Positions 35,352 through 47,010 of a DNA stretch of 64,000 nt are shown piece after piece. The notes below the pieces were generated by a model that was not told the origin of the DNA, did not search any database, and was given only the letters and a program-made list of their open reading frames with translations. The stretch's first letter is position 1. The number at the start of each line of letters is the position of its first letter. The DNA lies in the NCBI GenBank assembly GCA_961205875.1, contig OY540821.1, forward strand, positions 15,438,001-15,502,000, given 5' to 3'. A program made the translations under genes and the position numbers. The DNA comes from Sialis fuliginosa (taxonomy: Eukaryota > Arthropoda > Insecta > Megaloptera > Sialidae).

Positions 35352-36135
35352 TTAAACATACTAGTATGTTTAATATATGGAAATACTAACAAATAAAATT
35401 TGAATTCATTCCTTCGTTGGAACAGATATTGTCCGTTTAATGAACTGTCTTTTTTAATGCATATCTCCCCTACTAAGCAATTTGGTTAGTTTACATTACA
35501 TTAGAGAGGCGAGTGTCCCGTTTTTTCCCCATCTCTGCAAACGTCAATGGAGAGTAAATTTGAAACGATTTATAAATCTGGATCATTTTTTAACAAATCC
35601 GAAATACGACTCTTTTAACTATTCATTTTTAATACTCCTTTCTAAGTCAAAAAAATATCACAGATATTTTATATATGCGACCCCTCATATCAGAAAGTAT
35701 ATTTTTTACCTTATACACGTAAGAATTGAAGACTGAGCTAAGCTAGCGAACAACACTGCAGTATTTTGTACGCCCACACTGGCCCAGTTTCCTATAAAAT
35801 ACACCCATATACCGTGTCAATAGCCCGTATCTCTATTTTTACATGGCCGATAAAGGGGTTGAACACGACAGTGGCGCGGAAGGGGCGGCGGGGATGTAAA
35901 CACGCTAAATGCGTACAACGATTCAGTTTGCCATCAATTTTTACACCGGCTGCTATAAACATCACCACATAAAATCATGTAATTTCCCTACAAAACTTAT
36001 CTGAGCGTTGTTCTATTTTAAACTCCACAATCTCTGACGAAACCACGGAGACACGTTTGTGATAAGCGTGAGCTCCGAGTTCACTCATGTGAAGAGTTAA
36101 AAGAGTAATATGGTGTGTGTGTATGCGTGTGTAAG
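35352..36135. other. Intergenic DNA with palindrome and GC-richer island
   Basis: 35351-35374 is a perfect 24 bp palindrome centred on ACTAGT. Two short ORFs (35482-35736 and 35766-35972) have no recognisable domain. About 35735-35960 is less AT-rich, with GTGGCGCGGAAGGGGCGGCG and TATAAAATACACCC; about 36000-36110 is also non-repetitive. These are candidate regulatory DNA only. Confidence 0.4.
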
Positions 36136-37683
36136 CAGGGATGTATTGATTTACAAAAAAAAACTGAACCGGTTTGAAATTTAATATTCGCGTAAAACAA
36201 TAAATATTGAGAACCGGTTCAGTCAATAAATTTGAACCGGTTTTACTGATATTTAAAATTTAGTTATTTTGAAATGTTTGCTTCATCATGAATTTTTCAA
36301 TTGATTTAAAAAATCGGTTCAGTTGAATAATTTTGATTTTGTATTACATTTTCACTAAATAATCTAGTTTGGGGTATTTGAAATGAACTGGTTTTAAAAT
36401 GAATACTCGTTTAAAATATTTGAAATTTAATATTCGCGTAAAACAATAAATATTGAGAACCGGTTCAATAAATAAATTTGAACCGGTTTTACAGATATAT
36501 AAAATTTAGTTATTTTGAAAAAATCGGTTCAGTTGAACAATTTTGATTTTGTATTACATTTTCACTAAATAATCTAGTTTGGGGTATTTGAAATGAACTG
36601 GTTTTAAAATGAATACCCGTTTAAAATATTTGAAATTTAATATTCGCGTAAAACAATAAATATTGAGAACCGGTTCAATAAATAAATTTGAACCGGTTTT
36701 ACAGATATTTAAAATTTAGTTATTTTGAAAAAATCGGTTCAGTTGAACAATTTTGATTTTGTATTACATTTTCACTAAATAATCTAGTTTGGGGTATTTG
36801 AAATGAACTGGTTTTAAAATGAATACTTGTTTAAATCAATCGATTAACGTTGAACCGGTTTTTGGAGATATTTCAAAAATAGTTATTTTCTTTTTCATGA
36901 ATCCTTCAACCAATATTTGATGATATTTTAAATTTATGCTAGCGTAAAACAATCAGTACAGTTCGACACTCAGACTAGGTATGACACTGGTTTTGGTCCG
37001 AAATTATAGATCTCGATTAGATCTACAAGGTAAAAGTACAAATACTAATTTTAGTGAGTGGAAAACTTTATATAATAAACAAAAATCAGAATGTCGACTG
37101 AAACACGCGCAAAAGCCAGTATGAAATATTAAAGCCATATAGCATTGGAACGATAAACTCAGTAGCTATCGTAAAATATATCACCCGCATCTCAATTATT
37201 AATTTTTCATCGAAAATTAACAAAATGGCAACGATTTTTGCAAAATAGTAACAAATGTAGGTTTTTGGGTAAAAAACAATACTTTAAATCATTTTTTTTT
37301 TAATAATTGAGGTATCGGCGATAGTCATTTATGTGCTGAATATGTCTCTAAAATTTCAGATCGATTGGAGAAATAGTTTTTGCGTCAGGTACAAAAATAT
37401 CGTTTTGAGAAAAATATTTGGGTATGATTTCTGTTGATAAATTCTGTCGAAAAAAAATAATTTAAAATGAATTTTTCTGATCCGAAGAAGTAGAATAGCC
37501 CTTTAACCCAACTGCCACAAAGGATGGAACGTAATCACGTCAATCTCTCGACTATGCATCACGTCTATTTTTTTTAAGTTTCGGTGTGGGTTTAGATTGA
37601 GATTTAGATCCTTGCTGAGAAGGATTAACTAAAAACTAAAGCAAGGTAGTTTAAAATGAACTGGTTCAATACAGCCACCCCTG
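36136..37683. mobile_element. hAT-like element carrying a tandem array
   Basis: Left end CAGGGATGTATTGA and right end, read inverted, CAGGGGTGGCTGTATTGA; both are followed inward by AACCGGTT- or AACCAGTT-type sequence. A TGTGTAAG upstream and TGTGTATG shortly after the right end could be an imperfect target duplication, but the flank is TG-rich, so this is weak. The interior holds the 210 bp tandem repeat and about 800 bp without a recognisable ORF. Confidence 0.45.
36175..36880 (+). repeat. Tandem repeat, 210 bp units rich in AACCGGTT
   Basis: Three units: 36175-36420 (246 bp, with a roughly 36 bp insertion), 36421-36630 and 36631-36840 (210 bp each, differing at only a few positions), then a diverged partial unit to about 36880. 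Each carries GAGAACCGGTTC, TTGAACCGGTTTTA, ATCGGTTCAGTTGAA and ATGAACTGGTTTTAAAATG. Exact AACCGGTT occurs at 36167, 36212, 36235, 36458, 36481, 36668, 36691 and 36853. AACCGGTT is the Grainyhead-family consensus. Near-identity of units 2 and 3 implies recent duplication. Confidence 0.9.
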
Positions 37684-38313
37684 CCCTTTGTGTGTATGGG
37701 CGTTTGTAACAGATATACAGTTTAGTGTGTTTTGTGAAATACACACAGTCGCACATGAAAGTGGAATTAAAGGTTTTTGTTTATTTTACGTTAACAATAC
37801 AAGAGCGTTGAGTTTTTTTACTTTAACGAGAAACTGAAAGTGAAAAACATGATGAAACTGAACCGTTGTAACGACATGAATTTGTTCGAAAAGATTAACA
37901 AGAAAATAACTTTTTTGTTGTTTGTTTAAAACTAGATAATTGAAATTCACATACATATATTTATATTTGTATGTTGTGTATGTATAAAAATATGTTTTAA
38001 TTATTTACTTTCATGGCCTTTTTAAAACAGCCAGATACAAAAATATCTCATATTTTATACTACTTATAACAAAAAAATATGTATTTACAATTTTTATATT
38101 TCTGTTTGACCGTTTCAGAAAATATTTTTTTATTTACATGTTATAAGAAAAAATAGATTTTTATACATGTGAACGAGATTTTAAAATAATTTTAATAAGC
38201 TTAATACATAGAGTTTTGGGTACCAGAAAAATGCGGAAAGAACACAAAATTGATTTTGCTATTTTTTAATAACAATTTCTGATTCTAGTTTTGCTTTTAT
38301 TTTTTGTAGTTAC
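37684..38313. other. Intergenic AT-rich DNA, no gene seen
   Basis: AT-rich with no supported ORF, RNA gene or repeat. Confidence 0.55.
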
Positions 38314-38528
38314 AAATATTTGCTAGTTTCAAACGAGGTATCAAACTTATATGACAGTTCTATTAGAGTTTTTAACAGATAGTTGCATGCATAGTAAGTA
38401 AAAACAAAAGTATGTAATGTATATTTACTAACGTATTGAGTAAAAACGGTAATCACCAACTTACTGCACATGCAACTATCTGTCAAAAATTCATAGTGTT
38501 TGCAAGCTAGCAAATTTTATTAGCTACG
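38314..38528 (+). mobile_element. Family A MITE, diverged copy A5 with internal hairpin
   Basis: Left: TTGCTAGTTTCAAACGAGGT, then ATCAAACTTATATGACAGTTC as in A2/A8. Right: GTGTTTGCAAGCTAGCAAAT. The middle is replaced by a different inverted repeat, ACAGATAGTTGCATG (about 38374) and CATGCAACTATCTGT (about 38470). The outer TCCGGTAT termini are gone. Confidence 0.65.
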
Positions 38529-39699
38529 CTACTGGACATTAGAAAAATAAAAGTAATAATCACAAGAAAAATTAAAATTTAATGAACATGGAACAAATAA
38601 AATAAATAAATACAAATTACCATTTTGGCGCCCTTTTTTCTATATTAGTAAATCCAAAACAATTAAAAAAATCATTATACAAAATTTTAATATAGTAAGC
38701 TTTAATAATCATCTACCTGAACATTTAAAATACTTTCGAAATAAAACATTCTAAAAAAAATTACACACTTCCAAATAACATTTATTTTTAAACGATATAA
38801 TTAATAAAGTTTAACTCGTTGAACTGAATGAAATAAAAAATAAATTATAAGACGGAAATGAAGTAAATACGTAACTGTATAATATTCGAACTAAATCACT
38901 GAATCGTGGTATGAAGCTATTGTGATTTGTTTTTCGTATTTTTAGATGATATATCCAACAATAAAATTCATTAATTTGTATTAATGGCGTGTCAATTCTA
39001 GAGTGACATAAAAATGTTTGTTTTATTTTAATTTTTGTATAGTTAACGCTTTAGTGAGCAAAATGTGGATTTCTCTACAACTCTTGACACTAATTGTTTC
39101 GATTACGTCAATTTTCATTCATTTTATCCACTGTCATTCACAATAATGCACATGTTTCATAAAAAACCTAATTATCTTACTTGACACACAGTATTTTGCA
39201 AAATTGAATTAAATATTTATTGTTACTGTAACGGTCAATGTACGTATAATCTTGACATTTGACATTTTTTACTTTTTATTTTTATTTTTATGTTTATCAG
39301 ATGCGTATATATATATGGGGTAATTTCAAATTTTAAGTATTGTTAAAAGAAATTTTATAGTTATTGTGAATTTCGCCTACCCTGATTACCTTAGGGCAAC
39401 TTCCCATTTCATCAAAAAATCTCCGTATTTTGGTTTTAGTTGGCTGTATAACTTATACGTATACACAAAACAAAATTTAATATCGATCTAGGTATATCTA
39501 TTTAATATTTAAAGATAAAAGTCTAGAGTGACTGACTCATCAACGCTTAGACCAAACCTCTGAATCTAGAAACGTGAAATTTGATCAAAATTTATTCTAT
39601 AAATTGTTTCAAAGAGTTTAACAAGTCTGGCGCCCTTGTTCAGATTTATTTTTCCACCCTCTCTCCCCCTAAAAAAATGTTAAAAAATAATCAAAAATG
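38529..39699. other. Intergenic DNA, no gene seen
   Basis: Mostly AT-rich. At about 39528-39580, GAGTGACTGACTCATCAACG, then CTTAGACCAAACC and AGAAACGTGAAATTTGATCA, resembles a dispersed repeat I associate with Lepidoptera. An AT dinucleotide run lies near 39307. No supported gene. Confidence 0.5.
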
Positions 39700-39822
39700 T
39701 CAATTAAAATTGATAAATTAACAAGAATAGTTAATATCTCAGCTTGGCGCGATCCTACAGACCCCAACTTTTTTTTAAATATAGCTTACATCATTAAGAC
39801 AATCAAATGCCCTAAGACCGTA
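39700..39822 (-). repeat. Family F repeat, inverse single copy
   Basis: Reverse complement of the 30131-30462 units: TAGTTAATATCTCAGCTTGG, CGCGATCCTACAGACCCCAA, then ATATAGCTTACATCATTAAG and GCCCTAAGACCGT. The 84-codon ORF (39697-39951) crossing it depends on this repeat and is not taken as a gene. Confidence 0.75.
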
Positions 39823-40019
39823 GAGTACAATTGCTTACGTTATAAAGGAGAATTTCAGGCACAATATTCTTCTATAAAAATAAACATACTGGTAAATCGC
39901 GATATTCTAATTTTCTACCATCATGGATGTAAACAATTTAATAAAAAATGATATTTTATAAATAACATAAATGTTAGCTAACTTAGCTACACAATTTTTT
40001 TCATAAATACTAAAAGAAA

Positions 40020-40327
40020 TAGAAAAAAAAATTAATTAAACTAACCATATAGGTATAAATAAAAAGCTACTGATGTATATTTTGTATCATTTAAAATATT
40101 AAAATATAAAAATCCCTTAGTTCTGTGTTCTTAATGTTAAAGGAATGAAAAATTATTGTGTTAACTTACATATAGAACAAAAAAAAATTAAATTAAACTA
40201 ACCATAGGTATAAATAAAAAGCTACTGATATATATTTTGTATCACTTAAAATATTAAAATATAAAAAAACCTTAGTTATGTGTTCTTAATGTTAAAGGAA
40301 TGAAAAATTATTGTGTTAACTTACATA
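40020..40327 (+). repeat. Tandem duplication of about 155 bp
   Basis: Unit 1 (40020-40171) and unit 2 (40172-40327) share TTAAACTAACCATA, GTATAAATAAAAAGCTACTG, TGTGTTCTTAATGTTAAAGG and TGTGTTAACTTACATATAGA. The units are nearly identical apart from small indels, so the duplication is recent. Non-coding. Confidence 0.88.
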
Positions 40328-40970
40328 TAGAACATCCTGTATAAATGTCGAAGTACAATCAAACAGTTTAGTGTTCGCTCGTAACCGGAACATAAAATCT
40401 GCATGAACGGAAAAGTATGTTTTCTTATACAATAAATGATATTTTCAAAACGACGAAAAAAGTTTTCTTCCTTTTGTCCGTACCTACATGTATGTGAAAA
40501 GTATTTTCCAGTGGTGTGAACACCGAGACTCTTCGTGGAAAAATACGTGATATCTGGTAAAAACGAATTCCGCCAAATCGAATTTATCAAAATTCGGTCA
40601 ATAAAGAAAACATCCCCCTCTCTCTCTTGCGTTACGGGAGGGGCATTCGGATGGTACGTAAGCGGAATATGAATTAGGTGAAGGTGGCGTTATGAACTAG
40701 GATGTTATTTTGTTCGTATATCTTATATAAGTCGGTCAATTGGTAATCAGACTAATATTTTTCGATTTTTTGAAAGTATCCTTTTGATTATTTGATAGTC
40801 CAGAATATTTTTAATGTATTGTATTGATGCATTTTTTATTTTCGTTGAAATCTTTAGCTTACGTGATCGTGAGTCAATGCAATTGTTGGGCGTGAATTAT
40901 ATTTCAATTATAAAAATAAAACATTTTAAAATAATTATTAATTTTTAATAATTATCTAATAATCCATAAA
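40328..40970. other. Intergenic DNA with a moderately GC-richer patch
   Basis: CATCCTGTATAA at 40332 resembles a common insect transposon edge. About 40600-40700 holds CTCTCTCTTGCGTTACGGGA and GGGGCATTCGGATGGTACG, unlike its surroundings. An 89-codon minus-strand ORF (40321-40590) starts in the tandem duplicate and has no recognisable domain. Confidence 0.4.
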
Positions 40971-41250
40971 TTAATACGTGAACATCGAAAATTTCCGTAC
41001 GTTTTTTTAGTATTTATTATAAATGGAAGTGAATGAAACTTATATCATTCGAAAGTTACTGTGCCATAGATGTACACATAAAAAAATCATGTTTGTGCTG
41101 TCAAGTAAAATAAAGTTAACATACACACATGATTTCCCCTCTCACTGTTTGTTTATTTCTCCTCACATCATTCAACAGCATAACAATACTCCTAGCACCA
41201 CCAAGTGGTAAAAATAAATAATTTTGGGTTCCTGTCAAACGTAGAGAATG
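40971..41250 (+). repeat. Family G dispersed repeat, copy 2
   Basis: Matches 20189-20478 throughout, ending TGTCAAACGTAGAGAATG. Unlike copy 1 it is not followed by the family H tail; the downstream sequence is unique. Reading frames differ between copies because of indels, which argues against coding function. Confidence 0.72.
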
Positions 41251-43015
41251 TGTATAAATTTCAATTCGCGTTCAATTTTTTGTAAAATAATTTAATTCGT
41301 GAGCGTGAGTGGTTGTAAACGAAACTCACACTAGTCTGTTTGGTTTCTGAACGACTCATATGTGTTTATTTCGTTTTATTTAATTTTTACTACCGTGGGG
41401 TGAAATAAATCCAGATATATTGCGAGTGGTGTTTTTTATGTCTATCTTCTTTTTTATTCTGTACATAAAAAATCTAATATCTTTACTCTTTTTTATTAAA
41501 TCTTAAGTCTTGTTGTTTTTAAACATTGCTATGCAGGGTCGTCTTAAAGTAGTAGTAAAATATAACAATAAGTATCTAATCCAGGAGCGTAATTATTATT
41601 TAGTGCCCTACCCACATAAAAAATATTTTGATGAATTTTTTTACTGAATTCAACACAATTTGATAGATATGACTTGGTCAATACAGGACTCCAAATATCC
41701 CCCCCCCCCCTAATTTTATATTTTATGACTTTTTGCAACTGACAACCCAAATTTATTATTACAATATTATTTATAATATTATACAATAAAAACATAAATG
41801 TAAAAATATGTACATTACCTAAACTTCATTCCCTTAAAGTAATATACGGAATAAAGTATTAAAATTATAAATTACCTTAGTACAAAACTTGAAACTTGAA
41901 TATTATTCATAAAAATTGTCTGCTTCTGTAAAACAAAAAACCTCCGCAGGTGCAGGCGTCGTTAAAAACCGAAATGAAAAAAAAAACAGCGGTAGAAATA
42001 TGAGCGTCATTTGACGCTGATATGTATATGCAGAGTTGGCAATACTTGTGTATGTTTATTTTTCATAGATTGGTACCACTGGCATGTACACAGAAATGCA
42101 TACAAATTTGCTTATTTATTTAGCTTACCAAATTGTAGACTGAAAATATGAATTTCTAGTTTCCATTTATTTATTTGAATTGAATTAGAGATGGACACAA
42201 ATCTAAAAAAATAATTCAAATTAAAATCAAAAATGCTTATTAAATACGACCCCCTCCCCCCCAAATTGTAAATTTAGATCAGCGAAATTTGTTTTTGCCT
42301 GCTCCGTTTTTAGAAATAGTATATTTTAAAAATACAAAAAGCTCATGTCCGATATTCATACTGTTAAAAAGATATATTTTTGTAGCCAATTTAATTTCTA
42401 AAAGTATGACCTTTTGTCCAGCTAGATAATTAAACGGAACCACTGTGCGTCTCTAGGGGAATGACACCCAAAGAGGAGATCGGTAGTGTCACTTTCCGTA
42501 TACCATTTAAAGAAGGTCAATCATTTTTATTTTTTTTGCGTATTAGATGGATGTCACATTCTGTAAGCTGTCAATACACAAATTTAAAAAAGGTACCTAT
42601 ATATAGGCTTCACTTTTTATGTTATTAGAGATGGATGTCACCCGGGTGATTTTTTATTTAATAAATTTTTTTACACTTTTGAACTCTCACCTCAAATTCT
42701 GATTTTGTCCGAAATTTCATAAATTTATTAATTTTATAAATTTCAATTTTGACGACTGGCCCGCGAGGTTGGTTTCGTAAAGCAAAAATTAAAGAAAATA
42801 ATTTTTGTTTTATTCAATCCACTATAATAACTATGGTAAATGTTTTGAAAACGACCGAAAATATATTTTTTAGGATATATCACCCAAATTAAACGATATT
42901 AAAAATACTACTCGTATTAAACGCTGATCTCCTTGAACGCATTACATCGTTAAACGAACTACACCTGTAAATTGAAAACTTCACAAAAGAGACCCAATAG
43001 AAAACAATTAAATTC
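41251..43015. other. Intergenic DNA, no gene seen
   Basis: A 12-C run lies at 41699-41710. AGAGATGG-ACAC strings at about 42187, 42546 and 42629 recur, the last followed by the palindrome TCACCCGGGTGA. An 83-codon minus-strand ORF (41544-41795) has no recognisable domain. Nothing supported as a gene. Confidence 0.5.
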
Positions 43016-43275
43016 AAGCAATAACACTAAAAATAATTCGACAGAACTAATAAACGTTGTTTTAAAACGCGAGCAAATACGCCCGGGAGTAAAAAAAATT
43101 GCCCGAGTTAAAAGATAAGAGAATATTTTGACAGCGCTGCATTTAAAAGCAAACCTAACCTAATTTCCTGGCAGATAGATCGGGCCGTTCATTCTTAATC
43201 TCGGAAAGAGCCATCTAACGTCATTTGCCCGTACTGCATGTTGAGATAAAACCCATCTGTTCATTTTAATGGCTC
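43016..43275. promoter_or_regulatory. Candidate regulatory island
   Basis: Higher-complexity sequence matching nothing else in the window: AAACGCGAGCAAATACGCCC, GGGAGT, TTGCCCGAGTTAAAAGATAA (GATA type), AAACCTAACCTAATTTCCTG and TAACGTCATTTGCCCGTACTG. No ORF and no TIR, so it is not obviously mobile. A candidate conserved non-coding element; function is inference. Confidence 0.25.
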
Positions 43276-44303
43276 AATGGTTGATTGTACGACAGTGGTT
43301 CTCAAAATATTTCAGTTTTGTTATTCTTTCACATACTGTACTTAGAAATGATAACAAAAATAAACCGCTGTTGACTTTATCTAAAATCGTGCATTAAACG
43401 TTCAATGTTTCTAAAAATAGTTTTATTTTCATGGTTTTGTATTTTTGTTTTAATTTTTTACATATTAAGATTAGTACAAGTATATTTATCAAATTAGTTT
43501 TCGTTATAATCTGGGTGTATTTCAAATGAAAATGATACATATAATTTTTTTGTTCGTAGGCTTTTATTCTAAATTATGCAGCCAGTATATATAAATACAT
43601 ATATTTTTAATCTTGACAGATTGATTGTTTGTTGGTTTAAACAGGGGTTCTATAAAGTTTGGTTTGAAATGCAATTTAACAGAGTGAAAATATTTTTAAA
43701 CCAAAATAAAATTAATTTTTGTTAAAATTCTACTTGTTATTAAAATAATACTACTATACAGTTCAGATGAAAGCGATATAAAAAAATGCTTACTTAAAAT
43801 TGTATCTATAATTAAAAAACAAAGAAACTAACAATTTTATTCAGACGCTATGTAGTTTTATTCACCTGAACTGGGACACCCTATATAACTTTTTCACTTA
43901 CCAACGTAATTGCACTGTGGATCATAATGTTTTATATCCACTGATATATAATGCTGTCCCTTTTTATTACGTCTCATTTGAAATTAGTACACCAGATTTA
44001 CATTTTGTGTAATGTGGGTGAAAGGTATTAATTTATACGATATTTTTAGTTGTTGCGACAAAATTCATTTGATATTTTAGCTCTAGATGGCTCATCCTAT
44101 CTACTTTATTAGGTGTAAAGGATAGGGTTTTATGGAACAGGAAGTGCTGCTTAAAAACAAAATATGTCATAAACAACATATTTTCATTTATGGAAATGTT
44201 TGTTTTAAACAGTTGTAATATTTATTTATTTGAATTATTTTCTATTTAGATTAAGAAATTGCATCGTTTATGATTTCCTATTTTATATTTTTTATATAAT
44301 TAT
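43276..44303. other. Intergenic AT-rich DNA, no gene seen
   Basis: CAGTGGTTCTCAAAATATTT near 43291 resembles a hAT (Charlie-like) terminus, but no partner end was found. GGGACACCCTATATAAC near 43871 resembles a common insect transposon edge. No gene. Confidence 0.5.
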
Positions 44304-44627
44304 AGAAGTGTTGTAGTTACCTTTGGTCAAATTTAACAATGTGTGATTGGCGCATTTTGAAATACCGCCACAAAATTTAATAAAATAGTAATTAGTATTT
44401 TGTTTTCAAATTTATATCTGCCAAAAAATATTATAAATTTATCTAGGATGTTTATTTTAAGTTGAAAACAAAATACTGTTGATTAATTTAAAATTTATCA
44501 GTTAGTTTCGAGGTGGCATTTCAAAATGCACCAATGACACATTGTTTTTGATCAAAGGTTACTACAACATTTCTAATTGTCCCTATGTTAAATTTCCTAT
44601 GTCTTAATCAACTTGGAATACACTGTA
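44304..44627. mobile_element. Family B foldback MITE, copy 2 (left end missing)
   Basis: Begins at AGAAGTGTTGTAGTTACC, about 50 bp inside the left terminus of copy 1, and runs to AACTTGGAATACACTG (44625) plus TA. The foldback arms GGTCAAATTTAACAATGTG and ACATTGTTTTTGATC remain. Truncated, so probably no longer mobile. Confidence 0.85.
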
Positions 44628-45325
44628 TATATCATTCCGTTTAGTTTAGATTCTTTGCTTAAAAATAAAAAATAAAACATTTTTTTCATTGAAATTGAAA
44701 GTTTAAAAGTAAATTTTTTTTCTGTAGAATAGAATACGAATCTACAAAATTTCCATATCCCCTTCTCAACTGTACTACACTGATTTTTTTTCCTAAAAAT
44801 GCCTTGTACTCAAGATATTTGTTTGTGCCAATTTAAAATACATCCTGTATATTTCCTAACAATATCAATTACATTTAATTTAAATTATAAGGTACTTCAT
44901 TATCTGCTTCCCGGATTATCGAAGGAAATTTATATTTCCTACGTACGCATTTCCGTAACAACCGCATTTAAATTATAAAACATTTATTTATCACATAACC
45001 GGACCATCCGGATAATCGAATCAATTTCACCCTCGCCATATCGCAACACTGACGGATGGTGGATAAGTAAATTTCATCAAACCGGAAGTGGTGCTGCAGT
45101 GAATTTAGTTATTTAGTATTCCGCATACGGCGCTGGCCACCGTCTGAATCATTTATATCCAAACTCTAGTGTGTCTGTATCTGAAAGACCAGGGGGGAGG
45201 GGTTAGCCCACTCTCTTGTATGATACATCTAAAGTTATCAAAAAGGAACTCGTGTGAAATGGAGATTTGATCTATTGTTGATCATAGAGACACACATAGG
45301 CGTCCCAATAGGGTGTGGTGTGGGG

Positions 45326-45371
<46 letters not shown>

Positions 45372-46765
45372 TTTGCACATCCATATCACATATAAATAAT
45401 AGCATTTGTTTGTCATCTAACGCATGACGTTGGCTGTAGAACTAAAAATTACAATTTTTTTATATTCATAGTTTTATTGAGATTTTTGTTGTTCATATGA
45501 TTTTTATTAATATTGAAGAAAAAGTATGTTAGACGTTATTAAAAATATATGCAAGTTTAACAGACTTGGAGGGCGGAAACTACCATAGTTTAATAATTAT
45601 TAAATAGTGCCAAGAAAATAAAAAAATTCTAAAATTTGGAACTGGTTCGTTTTTCGGTTTGAAAAGAATATTTAGGTACCTACAGTTCAAAATATTCGAT
45701 TTTATGAACACGTACGAAAAATTTGTAAATGCTACTGAACCGATTTTAGTGTAATTTTCATTGTTATACAGTGTCAAATTTGTCTGGTGCATATGTTGAT
45801 ATTTATCTATTTCAATCTTCGTAAATAATCAGGGCCGTAACTAGAGACTCGGTGGCCCCGGGGCAAGAAGTGACCGAAAGCCCCCTAGAATATGCAAAAC
45901 TAAAAAATGAAAACCTTTTTTTTTATCCTTACTTACTTGCAAATTTAATACTTATTACTAATTTTTTATTTGAATAACCTTTTTTTGGTCACCAATTTGA
46001 ATTTTATACTTCTTACTAATTTAAATGAATAATAAGTGTAAAGTTCAAGTTGACAAAGAAAAAAAAGGTAAATAATACACCTATTTAAGTATATACTTAT
46101 CTACAAAATCAACATATATAAATCTCATATATTAATCTTTTAGAAGATTCTTTCTATACATCTAAATAAGTTCCCTTGTTTCCTCTTAAATCAAGCGATT
46201 TCAAATTATTTACTACAAGATTTATGGTATAAAATATAGACATATGACCTATATATTGATGTATTTACTTATAGATAAGACTTAAAAAAAACGCCGACCA
46301 AGTAGAGGCAATATATAAAGTAGCAGCTTTATTCCATGTCAAAATTTCCGTAATCCTTTTTCACAACCCACTGGGATACAATACACGGCGTAAAAAATCA
46401 AGGAAAACACACATTGTCGATTAAGGATACAAGAACGTTGTCGCATGAAGGGGGGGGGGGGTACGGGTGAGAGACTGCGGAAACGCTAAGAGGGGGGATG
46501 GACGAACAGGATTGAATGTATTACTTGGTAAATGCTTTAGTTTAAAGTTGAGGATTTTATATCGGTTTTATTTAATACAGTTATTGTTAAATATAATAAA
46601 ATAGTTGTCTAATTCGAATGTAAGCTAATTACAGGTATTTCCTGCTTTACCAGTTTCCGATTTATGAATGAAATAACTGGTAAAATGGCGGGAAATTTCT
46701 GTATTTTGACGCATTGACTAGGTTTAAAATTAATATAAATTTAGGTGACGGGTAAGACGTTTTGA
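44628..46765. other. Intergenic DNA with simple repeats and hAT-like end
   Basis: Contents: short hairpin AGGAAATTTATATTTCCT near 44932; a higher-complexity patch at about 45000-45160 with inverted ACCATCCG and CGGATGGT; an AT microsatellite at about 45329-45366; an inverse LINE-like tail near 45720; CAGGGCCGTAACTAGAGAC from 45830, matching the end at 17917; and a 12-G run at 46450-46461. No supported gene. Confidence 0.5.
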
Positions 46766-47010
46766 TAAGGTAAAGGCGCCAGTTATGGCCGCTATAAGAG
46801 TAAGTTTTCGTTTTTTTATTTATTAATGGGTTCGGTTTTTGTAATTCTCATGAACTCATGTTACTAATAAAACAAGTAACTCTTTATTTAATCAATTTAA
46901 TTACCAAACTCCGTAAATATTGTTTGTTTTTTTTTAAATTAGTCTTTTATTTTGTTCATGTTTTTTCTCCAGTAATGGCAAAGGTAAAACTAGTAATTAA
47001 AAACAAATAA
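46766..47010 (+). mobile_element. Family D element, left half (D5)
   Basis: Starts TA plus AGGTAAAGGCGCCAGTTATG and matches D1 through GCCGCTATAAGAG, CTCATGAACTCATGTTACTA, AATTACCAAACTCCG and TTTCTCCAGTAATGG, then diverges near 47000. D2, D4 and D5 are all half copies, which suggests loss at a shared internal breakpoint. Confidence 0.8.

Noticed and set aside
45329-45366. AT dinucleotide run as a special signal
   Set aside because: Ordinary microsatellite in AT-rich DNA.
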